From contig NZ_JAGHKQ010000007.1 of assembly GCF_017742235.1 (NCBI RefSeq), forward strand, positions 124,001 through 188,000: DNA of 64,000 nucleotides. Direction: 5' to 3'. This DNA comes from Bacillus sp. 165 (lineage in GTDB: Bacteria > Bacillota > Bacilli > Bacillales > Bacillaceae_G). The stretch's first letter is position 1. The number at the start of each line of letters is the position of its first letter. The notes beneath the pieces were generated by a model. That model did not search any database. It saw only the letters and a program-made list of their open reading frames with translations, and was not told the DNA's origin. Below, in pieces: positions 55,623 to 64,000 of the stretch. Both the position numbers and the translations under genes were made by a program.

Positions 55623-58043
55623 TTATTTACGCAATGCTGCGCCAAACTTTTCTTCTACAGCTTGCAATACATTGTTGTGAGCAGCTGTTACTTCTTCGTC
55701 TGTTAGCGTACGTTCTGGATCAAAGTAGCGCAGAGAGAATGCAAGAGATTTCTTGCCCTCTTCCATCTTTTCACCTTCGTATAAGTCAAACAGCGTTACT
55801 TCCTTCAGTAGCTCGCCGCCTGCCTCAATGATTGTGCTGCGAATTTCACCTGCTACCGCAGCTTTATCTACTACAAGTGCCATATCACGAGTCATGGACG
55901 GGAAACGTGGAATGCTTGTGTATTGCACTTCTTCAATATTCGCTTGGAATAATTTTGCTAATGACAGCTCGAATACATAAGTCTCTTTAATATCAAGCTG
56001 CTTTTGTAATTCTGGATGTACTTGACCGACAAAGCCGATTTCTTCACCTTCTAATAAAATGCTCGCTGTACGCCCAGGGTGCATACCATCTCTATTAGCG
56101 GCCTTATATTCTACTTTGTCCGTCACTCCTAGAAGCTCGAACACACCATCAAGCACACCTTTTATAACGTAGAAATCAACAGCTTTCTTTTCACCTTGCC
56201 ATGGATGATGAAGAGTAAAGCCTGTCATCGCGCCAGCCAAATGCTGATGCTCTCGCGGCAGGTCCTGTTCAGATGTCGGAACAAATACAGACCCAATTTC
56301 ATATAAAGCCACATTTTCGACATTACGATTAGTATTGTAAGCTACCGCATCTAAGAGATGAGGAAGCAGGCTTAGACGAAGCTGACTGCGGTCTTCGCTC
56401 ATTGGCAATGCCAAACGAACCGGCTCTTTGTCCCCACCTTGCAGTGCAAACTGCGCTGCTTTTGCTATATTTGTTAAAGAATAAGTAACAGCTTCGTAAA
56501 GACCCGCACCTTCTAAATAGCGGCGTACTTTACGGCGTTTTGCTTGGTTCTCAGTTAAACGTCCGCGAGTTGTTTCAGCAACCGGCAGCGTAGCAGGAAT
56601 ACGATCGTATCCATATAAACGACCAACTTCTTCCACTAAGTCCTCTGAAATAGTAATATCCGGTCGGCGCTTCGGTACATTCACTTGGAATGTTCCTTCT
56701 ACTTCTGTATACGGGAACTTTAAGTTATGGAAAATTGTTGCAGTCTCCTGTGCTGTAATCTCTGTACCAAGCACACTATTGATTTTCTCAATGGAAACAG
56801 AAACAGTCGTTTGTTCTAAACGAAGATTATCTACTTCGGCAACACCTTCTAGCGCTTCACCACCCGCATATTTCGCCATTAAAGCGGCTGCATGCTGCAT
56901 AGCTTCAAATGTACGAGTCGGGTCGATACCCTTTTCAAAGCGCGCGCTGGATTCACTGCGAAGTCCTAAATCTTTAGAAGCTTTACGCACTGTTGCACCT
57001 GTAAAGTAAGCTGATTCAATTAATACATTTGTTGTATCGGCATCTACTTCAGAGTTCGCTCCCCCCATCACACCGGCAACTGCTACTGCTTTTTTGCCGT
57101 TTGTAATAACAAGATGATCTCCTTGTAATGTACGTTCACTGCCGTCTAACGTTTCGATAGTTTCACCTTCCTCAGCAAGACGAACAACGATTTCCTTTGA
57201 ATTTAGTTTATCGTAGTCAAATGCATGAAGCGGCTGACCGTATTCCATTAAAATGTAATTTGTAATATCTACTACATTGTTAATTGGACGAACACCTGCC
57301 GCCATTAAACGTGTTTGCATCCAAATTGGAGAAGGAGCCACCTTTACGTTTTTCACCATCTTCGCAATATAAAGCGGGTTTTGCTCTGGTGCATTTACCG
57401 TAACACGAATATAGTCTGATGTTTTTTCTTCAACTTCGTGCAATTCAACAGAAGGGCGTTTTACTTCTTGACCTAAAATAGCTGCAACCTCGTATGCTAC
57501 ACCGAGCATATTTAAGCAGTCTGCACGGTTAGGTGTCAAACCAAGCTCCAATACCTCATCATGAAGGTTTAATAACTCCAGAGCATCTGCTCCTACCTCT
57601 GCATCATTTGGGAATACGAAAATTCCTTCTGAATACTCTTTCGCAATTAGCTTAGATTCAATTCCAAGCTCTTGCAAGGAGCAAATCATCCCTTGAGATA
57701 CTTCACCGCGGAGCTTCGCTTTCTTAATTTTAAAATTGCCTGGTAATACTGCTCCAATTTTCGCAACAGCTACTTTTTGACCTTGTGCTACGTTCTTTGC
57801 CCCACAAATGATTTGCAGTGGTTCGTCTTCGCCAACATCCACAAGACATTTGCTCAGTTTGTCAGCTTGCGGATGCTTTTCACGCTCTTGTACATAACCA
57901 ACAACGACACCGCTGATGCCCTTATTTAAAACCTCAACACCTTCTACCTCAATACCACTCTTTGTGATTTTATCAGCCAGTTCAGAGGCAGTAATACCGT
58001 TTAAATCTACATATTCTTGTAACCATTTATATGATACGAACAT
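55623..58043 (-). CDS. pheT: Phenylalanyl-tRNA synthetase beta subunit
   Basis: An 806-aa subunit. N-terminal tRNA-binding (EMAP-like) domain at about 40-150, B3/B4 editing domain around 210-390, B5 domain around 405-480, and a C-terminal anticodon-binding ferredoxin domain (about 710-806). It partners with PheS in an alpha2-beta2 enzyme. 19 nt after pheS, controlled by the Phe T-box. Confidence 0.98.
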   Translation of the reverse strand: MFVSYKWLQEYVDLNGITASELADKITKSGIEVEGVEVLNKGISGVVVGYVQEREKHPQADKLSKCLVDVGEDEPLQIICGAKNVAQGQKVAVAKIGAVLPGNFKIKKAKLRGEVSQGMICSLQELGIESKLIAKEYSEGIFVFPNDAEVGADALELLNLHDEVLELGLTPNRADCLNMLGVAYEVAAILGQEVKRPSVELHEVEEKTSDYIRVTVNAPEQNPLYIAKMVKNVKVAPSPIWMQTRLMAAGVRPINNVVDITNYILMEYGQPLHAFDYDKLNSKEIVVRLAEEGETIETLDGSERTLQGDHLVITNGKKAVAVAGVMGGANSEVDADTTNVLIESAYFTGATVRKASKDLGLRSESSARFEKGIDPTRTFEAMQHAAALMAKYAGGEALEGVAEVDNLRLEQTTVSVSIEKINSVLGTEITAQETATIFHNLKFPYTEVEGTFQVNVPKRRPDITISEDLVEEVGRLYGYDRIPATLPVAETTRGRLTENQAKRRKVRRYLEGAGLYEAVTYSLTNIAKAAQFALQGGDKEPVRLALPMSEDRSQLRLSLLPHLLDAVAYNTNRNVENVALYEIGSVFVPTSEQDLPREHQHLAGAMTGFTLHHPWQGEKKAVDFYVIKGVLDGVFELLGVTDKVEYKAANRDGMHPGRTASILLEGEEIGFVGQVHPELQKQLDIKETYVFELSLAKLFQANIEEVQYTSIPRFPSMTRDMALVVDKAAVAGEIRSTIIEAGGELLKEVTLFDLYEGEKMEEGKKSLAFSLRYFDPERTLTDEEVTAAHNNVLQAVEEKFGAALRK

Positions 58044-58062
58044 TGGTTAATTCCCTCCTTTA

Positions 58063-59097
58063 TTACAGTCGTTTGAATTGTTGTAAGAAACGAACGTCAT
58101 TTGTATAGAAATGGCGAATGTCATCTACTCCGTATTTTAGCATTGCAATACGCTCTGGTCCCATACCAAAGGCAAACCCTTGATATTTTTCAGGATCATA
58201 CCCAGCCATGCGCAGTACGTTTGGATGTACCATTCCTGCTCCTAAAATTTCAATCCATCCTGTACCTTTACAAGTACCGCATCCTTTTCCACCGCACATC
58301 ATGCAAGAAATATCCATTTCAACAGACGGCTCTGTGAATGGGAAGAAGCTTGGACGAAGACGAATTTCACGCTCTTCACCAAACATTTTTTTTGCAAATG
58401 TTTGCAGTGTTCCTTTCAAATCGCTCATGCGAATATTTTCATCTATTACAAGACCTTCGATTTGCATGAATTGATGAGAATGCGTAGCATCATCATCATC
58501 ACGGCGATATACTTTACCCGGACAAATAATCTTAATTGGACCTTTGCCCTCATGTTTTTCCATTGTTCTTGCCTGCACCGGCGATGTGTGAGTGCGAAGC
58601 AGAACTTCTTCTGTAATGTAGAAGGAATCTTGCATATCACGAGCTGGGTGACCCTTTGGTAAGTTCAGTGCTTCAAAGTTGTAATAATCTTGCTCAACTT
58701 CTGGTCCTTCTGCAATCTCGTATCCCATTCCGATAAATAAATCCTCAATCTCCTCAATGACAGCTGTCAGCGGGTGATGACCGCCTGTTGATACCGGGCG
58801 GCTCGGCAATGTTACATCAATTGTTTCTGCCGCTAATCTGCCTTCAATCTCCGCTTTCTCCAGCTGCTCCATTTTTGCTTCGAGCTGCTGTTGAATAGCT
58901 TCACGCACCTCGTTGACTAAAGCTCCCATACGCGGGCGTTCTTCTGCAGACAGCTTGCCCATACCTCGCAATACCTCTGTAATTGGACCTTTTTTACCTA
59001 AGTACGCTACGCGAACATCATTTAATACTTTCACGTCGTCAGAAGCTTGAATTTTCTCAAGGGCTTCTTGCTGTAACTCTTTTAAGCGTGCTTCCAT
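58063..59097 (-). CDS. pheS: Phenylalanyl-tRNA synthetase alpha subunit
   Basis: A 344-aa class II catalytic subunit. N-terminal coiled coil (1-85), motif 2 in [23 protein letters not shown] and motif 3 in [30 protein letters not shown] holds the Phe pocket. Site AGGAGG. The T-box lies directly upstream. Confidence 0.98.
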   Translation of the reverse strand: MEARLKELQQEALEKIQASDDVKVLNDVRVAYLGKKGPITEVLRGMGKLSAEERPRMGALVNEVREAIQQQLEAKMEQLEKAEIEGRLAAETIDVTLPSRPVSTGGHHPLTAVIEEIEDLFIGMGYEIAEGPEVEQDYYNFEALNLPKGHPARDMQDSFYITEEVLLRTHTSPVQARTMEKHEGKGPIKIICPGKVYRRDDDDATHSHQFMQIEGLVIDENIRMSDLKGTLQTFAKKMFGEEREIRLRPSFFPFTEPSVEMDISCMMCGGKGCGTCKGTGWIEILGAGMVHPNVLRMAGYDPEKYQGFAFGMGPERIAMLKYGVDDIRHFYTNDVRFLQQFKRL

Positions 59098-59138
59098 GTT
59101 TGAAACCTCCTATATTTAAAATAAAAAAATAAACATAA

Positions 59139-59391
59139 AAAAACCTCATCCACATAAGGGACGAGGTTATCTTCGCGGTACCACCCTAATTAGCAAAATA
59201 CATCTGCTCACTTCATTGATTTAACGGCTTTCAGCCGGAATGCCTTTACATTTTCATGGTCCTGGCATCAACTCCAGAGGTGAATTCACTTGTTTCCTCC
59301 ATAAAAATGCTTTCAGTCTGCGGCATTTTCTCCCTGAATGGCGAGCGACAAGCTACTTTTCTCTATCATCGTTTTTTTCATTATTTCACTT
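59139..59391 (-). ncRNA. T-box leader of pheST (Phe specifier)
   Basis: On the minus strand AGGGTGGTACCGCG (59174-59187) is the T-box proper. The specifier is TTC within GTGAATTCACC (59282-59284), for Phe. A terminator with AACCTCGTCCC and GGATGAGGTT then TTTTTTT ends it (about 59139-59168). Uncharged tRNA-Phe should favour the antiterminator. Confidence 0.93.
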
Positions 59392-59397
59392 TTTACT

Positions 59398-59426
59398 ATT
59401 ATAGAGAGTTTTTTTTCAATTAGCAA
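59398..59426 (-). promoter_or_regulatory. SigA promoter of pheST
   Basis: TTGCTA, 17 bp, TATAAT on the minus strand. Its -35 overlaps the last codons of ysgA. Confidence 0.7.
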
Positions 59427-60183
59427 CATGAGTACGTAAATAATATGTTAAAATTCCTGCTGCTACGGATACATTCAGTGATTCTGCTTGTCCATAAATC
59501 GGAATATACAGGTTTTTGTCACACTGCTCAAGCAGCTCTCTTCGTACACCGCTGCCTTCGTTTCCAACAAGAAGTGCAAATGATTCAATCGGCTGTACTT
59601 CTTGGTACGGAACTGCATCTTGTAAAGACGTTCCAAATATTGCTATTCCCTCATGCTTTAGCTTCTGAATCCATTCCAGCAGGCTTCCTTTAATGATTGG
59701 CAAATGAAAGACAGCACCTTGTGTAGAACGGAGCACCTTGCTGTTGTATACATCCGCGCAGCCCTCTCCGATAATCACGGCGCCTATCCCGGCTGCATCT
59801 GCCGTACGAATAATAGTTCCAAGATTCCCAGGATCTTGCACACCGTCAAGCAATAAAAACGTTCCACCCTGTAAAGGTACGTTTTGATAGTTGCTTTTCT
59901 CACAGACCGCGGCTATCCCCTGCGGTGTTTCTGTTGCGCTAATAGCTTCCATTATATAAGAGGGTACTACATATATTTCTACATTGTCGACGTTCCAGCC
60001 AGCAGGAAAAGTTACTTCTTCGCTTATGATAATCTCTTGAATACACTCTTTCCTTTTTAACGCTTCTTCTACAAGATGAAAGCCTTCCACAAGAAACTTC
60101 CCTGCTTTATCACGTTCCTTTTTCATCTGCAGCTTTTTCCACTGCTTTACTCTTTGGTTTTGAATTGAATCAATCTTTTTCAT
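59416..60183 (-). CDS. ysgA: SpoU/TrmH-family RNA 2'-O-methyltransferase, YsgA
   Basis: A 255-aa SAM-dependent enzyme with a knotted SPOUT fold. An N-terminal substrate-binding domain (about 1-95) precedes LLDGVQDPGNLGTIIRTADAAG, LLVGNEGSGV and IPIYGQAESLNVSVAAGI, the three SpoU motifs. Probably methylates 23S rRNA; target base not known. Lies upstream of pheS, as in B. subtilis. Confidence 0.93.
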   Translation of the reverse strand: MKKIDSIQNQRVKQWKKLQMKKERDKAGKFLVEGFHLVEEALKRKECIQEIIISEEVTFPAGWNVDNVEIYVVPSYIMEAISATETPQGIAAVCEKSNYQNVPLQGGTFLLLDGVQDPGNLGTIIRTADAAGIGAVIIGEGCADVYNSKVLRSTQGAVFHLPIIKGSLLEWIQKLKHEGIAIFGTSLQDAVPYQEVQPIESFALLVGNEGSGVRRELLEQCDKNLYIPIYGQAESLNVSVAAGILTYYLRTHVAN

Positions 60184-60350
60184 GAGACGTTCCTTTCTTT
60201 CCTAACATGCTCTCATTATAGCCTAACTCGCATACATATTTACAAGAAAATTAACGGAAACTATCGATAAAATGAAACTTCCATCCATCTGCTCTCTCAG
60301 AACAGATGATTTGGATTCATTATTTTTATTACATAAAAGAGGTGTATACA

Positions 60351-60563
60351 ATGAGTTTTAATTTACGTGGTGCTGTTCTGTCAAATGTGGCTGGAAATTC
60401 TCAACAAGAGTTAGAGGCGACCATTGTGGATGCAATTCAAAGCGGAGAAGAAAAAATGCTTCCAGGACTTGGAGTATTATTTGAAGTCATTTGGCAGCAT
60501 GCCAACCAAGATGAAAAGCATGAAATGCTGGCAACATTGGAAAGCGGACTAAAAAAGAGCTAA
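60351..60563 (+). CDS. sspI: Small acid-soluble spore protein I
   Basis: A 70-aa minor spore protein made in the forespore. The start MSFNLRGAV and the stretch [21 protein letters not shown] identify SspI. The ATG follows AGAGGTG; fifteen earlier codons are not supported. Located beside ysgA as in other Bacillus. Confidence 0.96.
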   Translation: MSFNLRGAVLSNVAGNSQQELEATIVDAIQSGEEKMLPGLGVLFEVIWQHANQDEKHEMLATLESGLKKS

Positions 60564-60588
60564 GGCGCCTCAGCCTTAGCTCTTTTGA
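60552..60588. terminator. Bidirectional terminator
   Basis: AAAAGAGCTAAGGC and GCCTTAGCTCTTTT around 6 nt, overlapping the end of sspI and shared with the convergent peptidase gene. Confidence 0.85.
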
Positions 60589-61674
60589 TTAATTAAATGT
60601 AATTTGGTGAACAGCATCTGTATCCAAACGTTTAATAACCTCTACAACTAACTTCACAGCATTTTCATAGTCGTCACGGTGAAGCATGGAAGAATGAGAG
60701 TGGATATAACGAGTTGCAATACCGATAGATAATGATGGAACCCCGTTCATAGAAACGTGGATAGCACCAGAATCTGTGCCTCCTCCAGGGATTGCATCGT
60801 ATTGATAAGGAATATTAAGCTCATCTGCTACTCCTACAACAAAGTCACGAAGACCTTTGTGAGATACCATAGACGCATCATACAGCACGATTTGCGGGCC
60901 ATTGCCCATTTTTCCTTGTGCTTCTTTTTCAGTCACACCTGGCGTATCTCCTGCGATGCCGACATCTACAGAAAAAGCAATATCAGGCTGAATGAAGTTT
61001 GCAGATGTTTTTGCACCGCGAAGCCCTACTTCTTCTTGTACAGTTCCTACACCATATACAATGTTCGGATGCTTTTGGTCTTTTAATTGCTTTAATACAT
61101 CGATCGCAATTGCACAGCCAATACGGTTGTCCCATGCTTTTGCAAGCAGCATTTTTTCATTTTTCATAACTTGGAATTCAAAATAAGGCACAACTTGGTC
61201 GCCTGGACGTACGCCCCATTCCATTGCTTCTTCCTTGCTCGCAGCACCAATATCAATAAACATATCTTTAATATCTACTGGTTTTTTGCGCGCTTCAACT
61301 GGCAAGATATGCGGCGGTTTAGAGCCTATTACGCCTGTAACATCTCCATTTTTTGTCACGATTGTCACTCGTTGTGCAAGCATAACTTGGGACCACCAGC
61401 CCCCAACAGTTTGAAAGCGAAGGAATCCCTTATCATCAATTTGCGTAATCATGAAGCCAACTTCATCTAAGTGGCCCGCAACCATAATTTTAGGACCATT
61501 TCCATCTCCCACTTTTTTTGCTACAAGACTTCCAAGATTATCTGTTGTAACTTCATCTGCATACGGAGCTATGTATTTTTTCATCACTTCACGAGGTTCA
61601 CGCTCATTGCCCGCAACCCCTTTTGCGTCTGTTAATTCTTTTAACATAACTAACGTGCTGTCTAATTGTTTCAT
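60589..61674 (-). CDS. ysdC: M42-family aminopeptidase, YsdC
   Basis: A 361-aa dinuclear metal aminopeptidase forming large assemblies. Metal ligands are His in [10 protein letters not shown], Asp in WDNRIGC, Glu pair in QEEVGLRGA, Asp in [12 protein letters not shown] and the late His in [10 protein letters not shown]. Often active on glutamyl or other acidic N-termini. Start ATG after AGGAGG; a 20-codon extension is unsupported. Confidence 0.92.
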   Translation of the reverse strand: MKQLDSTLVMLKELTDAKGVAGNEREPREVMKKYIAPYADEVTTDNLGSLVAKKVGDGNGPKIMVAGHLDEVGFMITQIDDKGFLRFQTVGGWWSQVMLAQRVTIVTKNGDVTGVIGSKPPHILPVEARKKPVDIKDMFIDIGAASKEEAMEWGVRPGDQVVPYFEFQVMKNEKMLLAKAWDNRIGCAIAIDVLKQLKDQKHPNIVYGVGTVQEEVGLRGAKTSANFIQPDIAFSVDVGIAGDTPGVTEKEAQGKMGNGPQIVLYDASMVSHKGLRDFVVGVADELNIPYQYDAIPGGGTDSGAIHVSMNGVPSLSIGIATRYIHSHSSMLHRDDYENAVKLVVEVIKRLDTDAVHQITFN

Positions 61675-61770
61675 GTTACAGACCTCCTTTTTCACTATCC
61701 CTTCAATTATACAAGAGTTATCAGAAATGTTCAAAATTAGTTTAAAAGTGCGGCAAGATTTACTTATACA

Positions 61771-61803
61771 AAAAACCAGCAGCGATGCGTCGCTGCTGGT
61801 TTC
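61771..61803 (-). terminator. Terminator of the dUTPase gene
   Basis: AACCAGCAGCGA and TCGCTGCTGGTT around 4 nt, then TTTTTT on the minus strand. Confidence 0.85.
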
Positions 61804-61811
61804 ACATACCC

Positions 61812-62303
61812 TTAATACCCTTGTGTTTGACGTGCATGATTCACTTCATTCTTTGCCAAGTAAGCACCTTCAATATCTGATTCTGTGAAATTCAATGCCT
61901 GTCCTAGACGAAGATAACCTGTAAACATTTCAATATAGTTTGTAATCGACGGCTGTTCTCTGAATCGATTGATCTTCGTATATACATCTAAAAAAACTTC
62001 CACTGTTGTTTTAGTTGTTTGTGCACACTTATAAAACAAAAAGTTTTTATCGATTCCGAGGTCAATACCAATAGATAAAATAAAATGAAGGCCGTCTACG
62101 TACTCTTCCAGCACGACTTGACGCTCAGAGGACGGCTTATTGCTCCAATATTTGAAACAGCGTGTTTCATTTGCTAGTTCACCCACTTCTACAAGAAGTG
62201 CCAGCATTTTTTCTTTTAGTAATTTTTTAGGCTCTAAGTTATGTTCACGTAGAATACGCTCATCCAATTCCCGTTGCAATTTAAATAGATGCAGTAAATC
62301 CAT
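61812..62303 (-). CDS. Dimeric dUTP diphosphatase
   Basis: A 163-aa all-alpha dUTPase (MazG-related, dUTPase_2 group), removing dUTP to keep uracil out of DNA. The metal site is in [18 protein letters not shown] and [16 protein letters not shown]. Start ATG chosen at MDLLHL, with GGGGG 7 nt before it; two earlier ATGs fall in the site. It lies in the rplT-M42 interval, an arrangement I recall from the B. cereus clade. Confidence 0.9.
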   Translation of the reverse strand: MDLLHLFKLQRELDERILREHNLEPKKLLKEKMLALLVEVGELANETRCFKYWSNKPSSERQVVLEEYVDGLHFILSIGIDLGIDKNFLFYKCAQTTKTTVEVFLDVYTKINRFREQPSITNYIEMFTGYLRLGQALNFTESDIEGAYLAKNEVNHARQTQGY

Positions 62304-62507
62304 TTTCATGCCCCCTAATTTCGACATGAAACCATTATAACAATGGAGGGCACCTGAGAAAAGATAATTTACATAAAAAATATAAACTTATGTATTGGTT
62401 AAAGAGGAAAAAACAAACAGAAAACAGCATATCTTCTCTAAACTTCTAATAAATGCAATATATGCCGTCCTACATTGGTAGTATCATTATAAAAATTATG
62501 CCAAAAT
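62304..62507. other. Gene-free gap
   Basis: About 200 bp of AT-rich sequence with no gene or hairpin of note; the tandem repeats follow. Confidence 0.4.
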
Positions 62508-62612
62508 GACATCGAATTGATCCAAAATAAGAATTAATTGCTCCAAATCCAAAATTAATTGCTCCGAAACAACATCGAATTGATTCAAAACCAGAATTAG
62601 TTGATCCAAACA
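62508..62612. repeat. Tandem array of five 21-bp degenerate repeats
   Basis: Five units of exactly 21 bp (62508, 62529, 62550, 62571, 62592) share an AATTnATTGnTCCAAAA core; a partial unit (ATTATGCCAAAAT) precedes it. Units 1 and 4 match closely, as do units 2 and 3, giving a higher-order pattern. It lies between dUTPase and rplT. Confidence 0.85.
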
Positions 62613-62668
62613 TGGCTTTTTCCTACAAAAAAATCCTTCAGGTATTCACCCAAAGGATTTTTATATCA

Positions 62669-63028
62669 TTACTTATTTACGCTGTTTTTTGCAACTGTTG
62701 CTAATTCAGCGAATGCTTTTTCGTCAGTGATCGCTAAGTCAGCAAGCATTTTGCGGTTAACTTCGATACCAGCTAATTTTAAACCATGCATTAAACGGCT
62801 GTAAGAAAGACCGTTCATACGAGCTGCCGCATTGATACGAGTGATCCATAATTTACGGAAGTCACGTTTCTTTTGACGGCGGTCACGGAATGCATACATT
62901 AAAGACTTCATAACTTGTTGGTTAGCAACTTTGTATAAAGTATGTTTGGAACCGAAATAACCTTTCGCTAATTTTAAAACTTTTTTACGACGTTTACGAG
63001 TAACTGTACCACCTTTTACTCTTGGCAT
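62669..63028 (-). CDS. rplT: 50S ribosomal protein L20
   Basis: A 119-aa ribosomal protein needed for early 50S assembly. [20 protein letters not shown] start and [16 protein letters not shown] are characteristic. It represses the infC operon by binding the leader RNA in B. subtilis. Site AGGAGGG. Confidence 0.99.
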   Translation of the reverse strand: MPRVKGGTVTRKRRKKVLKLAKGYFGSKHTLYKVANQQVMKSLMYAFRDRRQKKRDFRKLWITRINAAARMNGLSYSRLMHGLKLAGIEVNRKMLADLAITDEKAFAELATVAKNSVNK

Positions 63029-63066
63029 ATTGTTTCCCTCCTAGATAATCTATATAAACCGAGATA

Positions 63067-63285
<219 letters not shown>

Positions 63286-63288
63286 CTA

Positions 63289-63804
63289 TTACTTATCGTT
63301 TTTAGGTGCTAAAATTAAGAACATGCTGCGGCCTTCCATTTTCGGCGCAGATTCTACCGTACTTACTTCTGCACAAGCTTCTGAAAAACGGTTCAATACA
63401 CGTTGTCCGATTTCTTTATGAGTAATCGCACGTCCTTTAAAGCGAATAGACGCTTTAACTTTGTCGCCTTTTTCAAGAAACTTGATTGCATTACGAAGCT
63501 TCGTATTGAAGTCATGCTCGTCAATTGTCGGGCTTAAACGAACTTCTTTAATGCTAATAATTTTTTGGTTTTTGCGTTGTTCTTTCTCTTTCTTTTGCTG
63601 CTCAAAGCGGAACTTTCCATAATCCATAATACGGCATACCGGCGGTTTCGCATTTGGAGCAACCATTACTAGATCAAGATTCACATTTCCAGCTATTTCT
63701 AATGCTTCTTGGCGAGTTTTGATTCCAAGTTGATCACCGTTAGAACCAACTAAACGTACCTCACGAGCACGAATTTGCTCGTTGATCATCATGTCCTTGC
63801 TAAT
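63289..63804 (-). CDS. infC: Translation initiation factor IF-3
   Basis: A 171-aa factor that keeps 30S subunits free and checks start codons. The N-domain has [12 protein letters not shown] and [19 protein letters not shown]; the C-domain [10 protein letters not shown]. The start is ATT (ISKDM), preceded by GGAGGTGG, the rare start codon used for autoregulation; a 20-codon extension with ATG-like start is not used. Confidence 0.97.
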   Translation of the reverse strand: MSKDMMINEQIRAREVRLVGSNGDQLGIKTRQEALEIAGNVNLDLVMVAPNAKPPVCRIMDYGKFRFEQQKKEKEQRKNQKIISIKEVRLSPTIDEHDFNTKLRNAIKFLEKGDKVKASIRFKGRAITHKEIGQRVLNRFSEACAEVSTVESAPKMEGRSMFLILAPKNDK

Positions 63805-64000
63805 AGTAAGCCACCTCCAAGGTTTCTTTAGAATACGTCTCTGGCTATAAGGATTTACACCCAATAAAAAAGTGCGGGCATATATACACCCACACTTTTG
63901 ACGTCATAAATTTATCACGATCATCATCTATACCTGTCAACTGCTTATTTGCGTCGTTCAGGTGAGAAGCGGGTGCTCCTGCTTTCCATAAACAAGTATT
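63805..64000 (-). ncRNA. L20-type leader of infC operon with terminator
   Basis: The leader shows a hairpin with arms AAAAGTG-GGG and CCC-CACTTTT (63869-63899) followed by T-rich sequence, and upstream paired segments (AAGCAGGAGCACCCGC). It fits the L20-binding attenuation leader known for Bacillus; the left part may run beyond the window. Confidence 0.6.

Noticed and set aside
62460..62625. Minus-strand gene across the 21-bp repeats (MFGSTNSG...)
   Set aside because: No clear ribosome site, repetitive content, and two frames are open for the same reason (period 21). Kept as a repeat only.

Overview
The window is a chromosomal segment of a low-GC, endospore-forming Bacillaceae bacterium. Protein sequences and gene order place it near the Bacillus cereus clade; species cannot be fixed by reading alone. 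Spore genes (gerE, gerM, sspI, a gerABC-type operon), a menaquinol-type sdhCAB, a SAM riboswitch, a T-box, TnrA, FadR and Fur sites all fit. Most genes are on the minus strand. No phage, insertion sequence, CRISPR array or rRNA was seen.

Layout. 0.2-9.9 kb is conserved backbone: tig, a ysoA-like TPR gene, two tRNAs (Arg, Gly), ysnB, rdgB, rph, gerM, racE, gerE. 10-27 kb is an accessory block between gerE and ysmA, which are neighbours in B. subtilis. It holds a cold-shock gene, modAB without modC, a tiny TnrA-boxed pair (one FbpA-like gene with a damaged start), tnrA, a ger operon, an S-box controlled NhaC-type carrier, a phosphatase, maa, a quinone reductase and VOC dioxygenase pair, ctaM, a nucleoside carrier and short-chain dehydrogenases. 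27-34 kb returns to backbone: ysmA, sdhBAC, yslB, uvrC.

33.8-42.6 kb is a second accessory block. Two Fur-boxed promoters drive an FTR1 iron permease with an anchored partner and a related lipoprotein. Between them is a four-gene translationally coupled envelope-sugar operon (epimerase, flippase-like, phosphatase-like, GT2), with a GT-C transferase beside uvrC. 42.6-64 kb is backbone again: trxA, the fatty-acid oxidation group lcfA-fadR-fadB-etfB-etfA with an exact FadR operator, mutS2-polX-cvpA-zapA, rnhC, pheST with a Phe T-box, ysgA, sspI, an M42 peptidase, a dimeric dUTPase, and infC-rpmI-rplT. A possible spore-appendage-like protein (48.6 kb) and a 21-bp tandem repeat array (62.5 kb) stand out there.

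Nothing is certainly a new system. The best leads are the Fur-controlled FTR1 set with non-canonical extracellular partners, the adjacent envelope-sugar operon, the TnrA-boxed small-protein/molybdate locus, and the spore-surface candidate.
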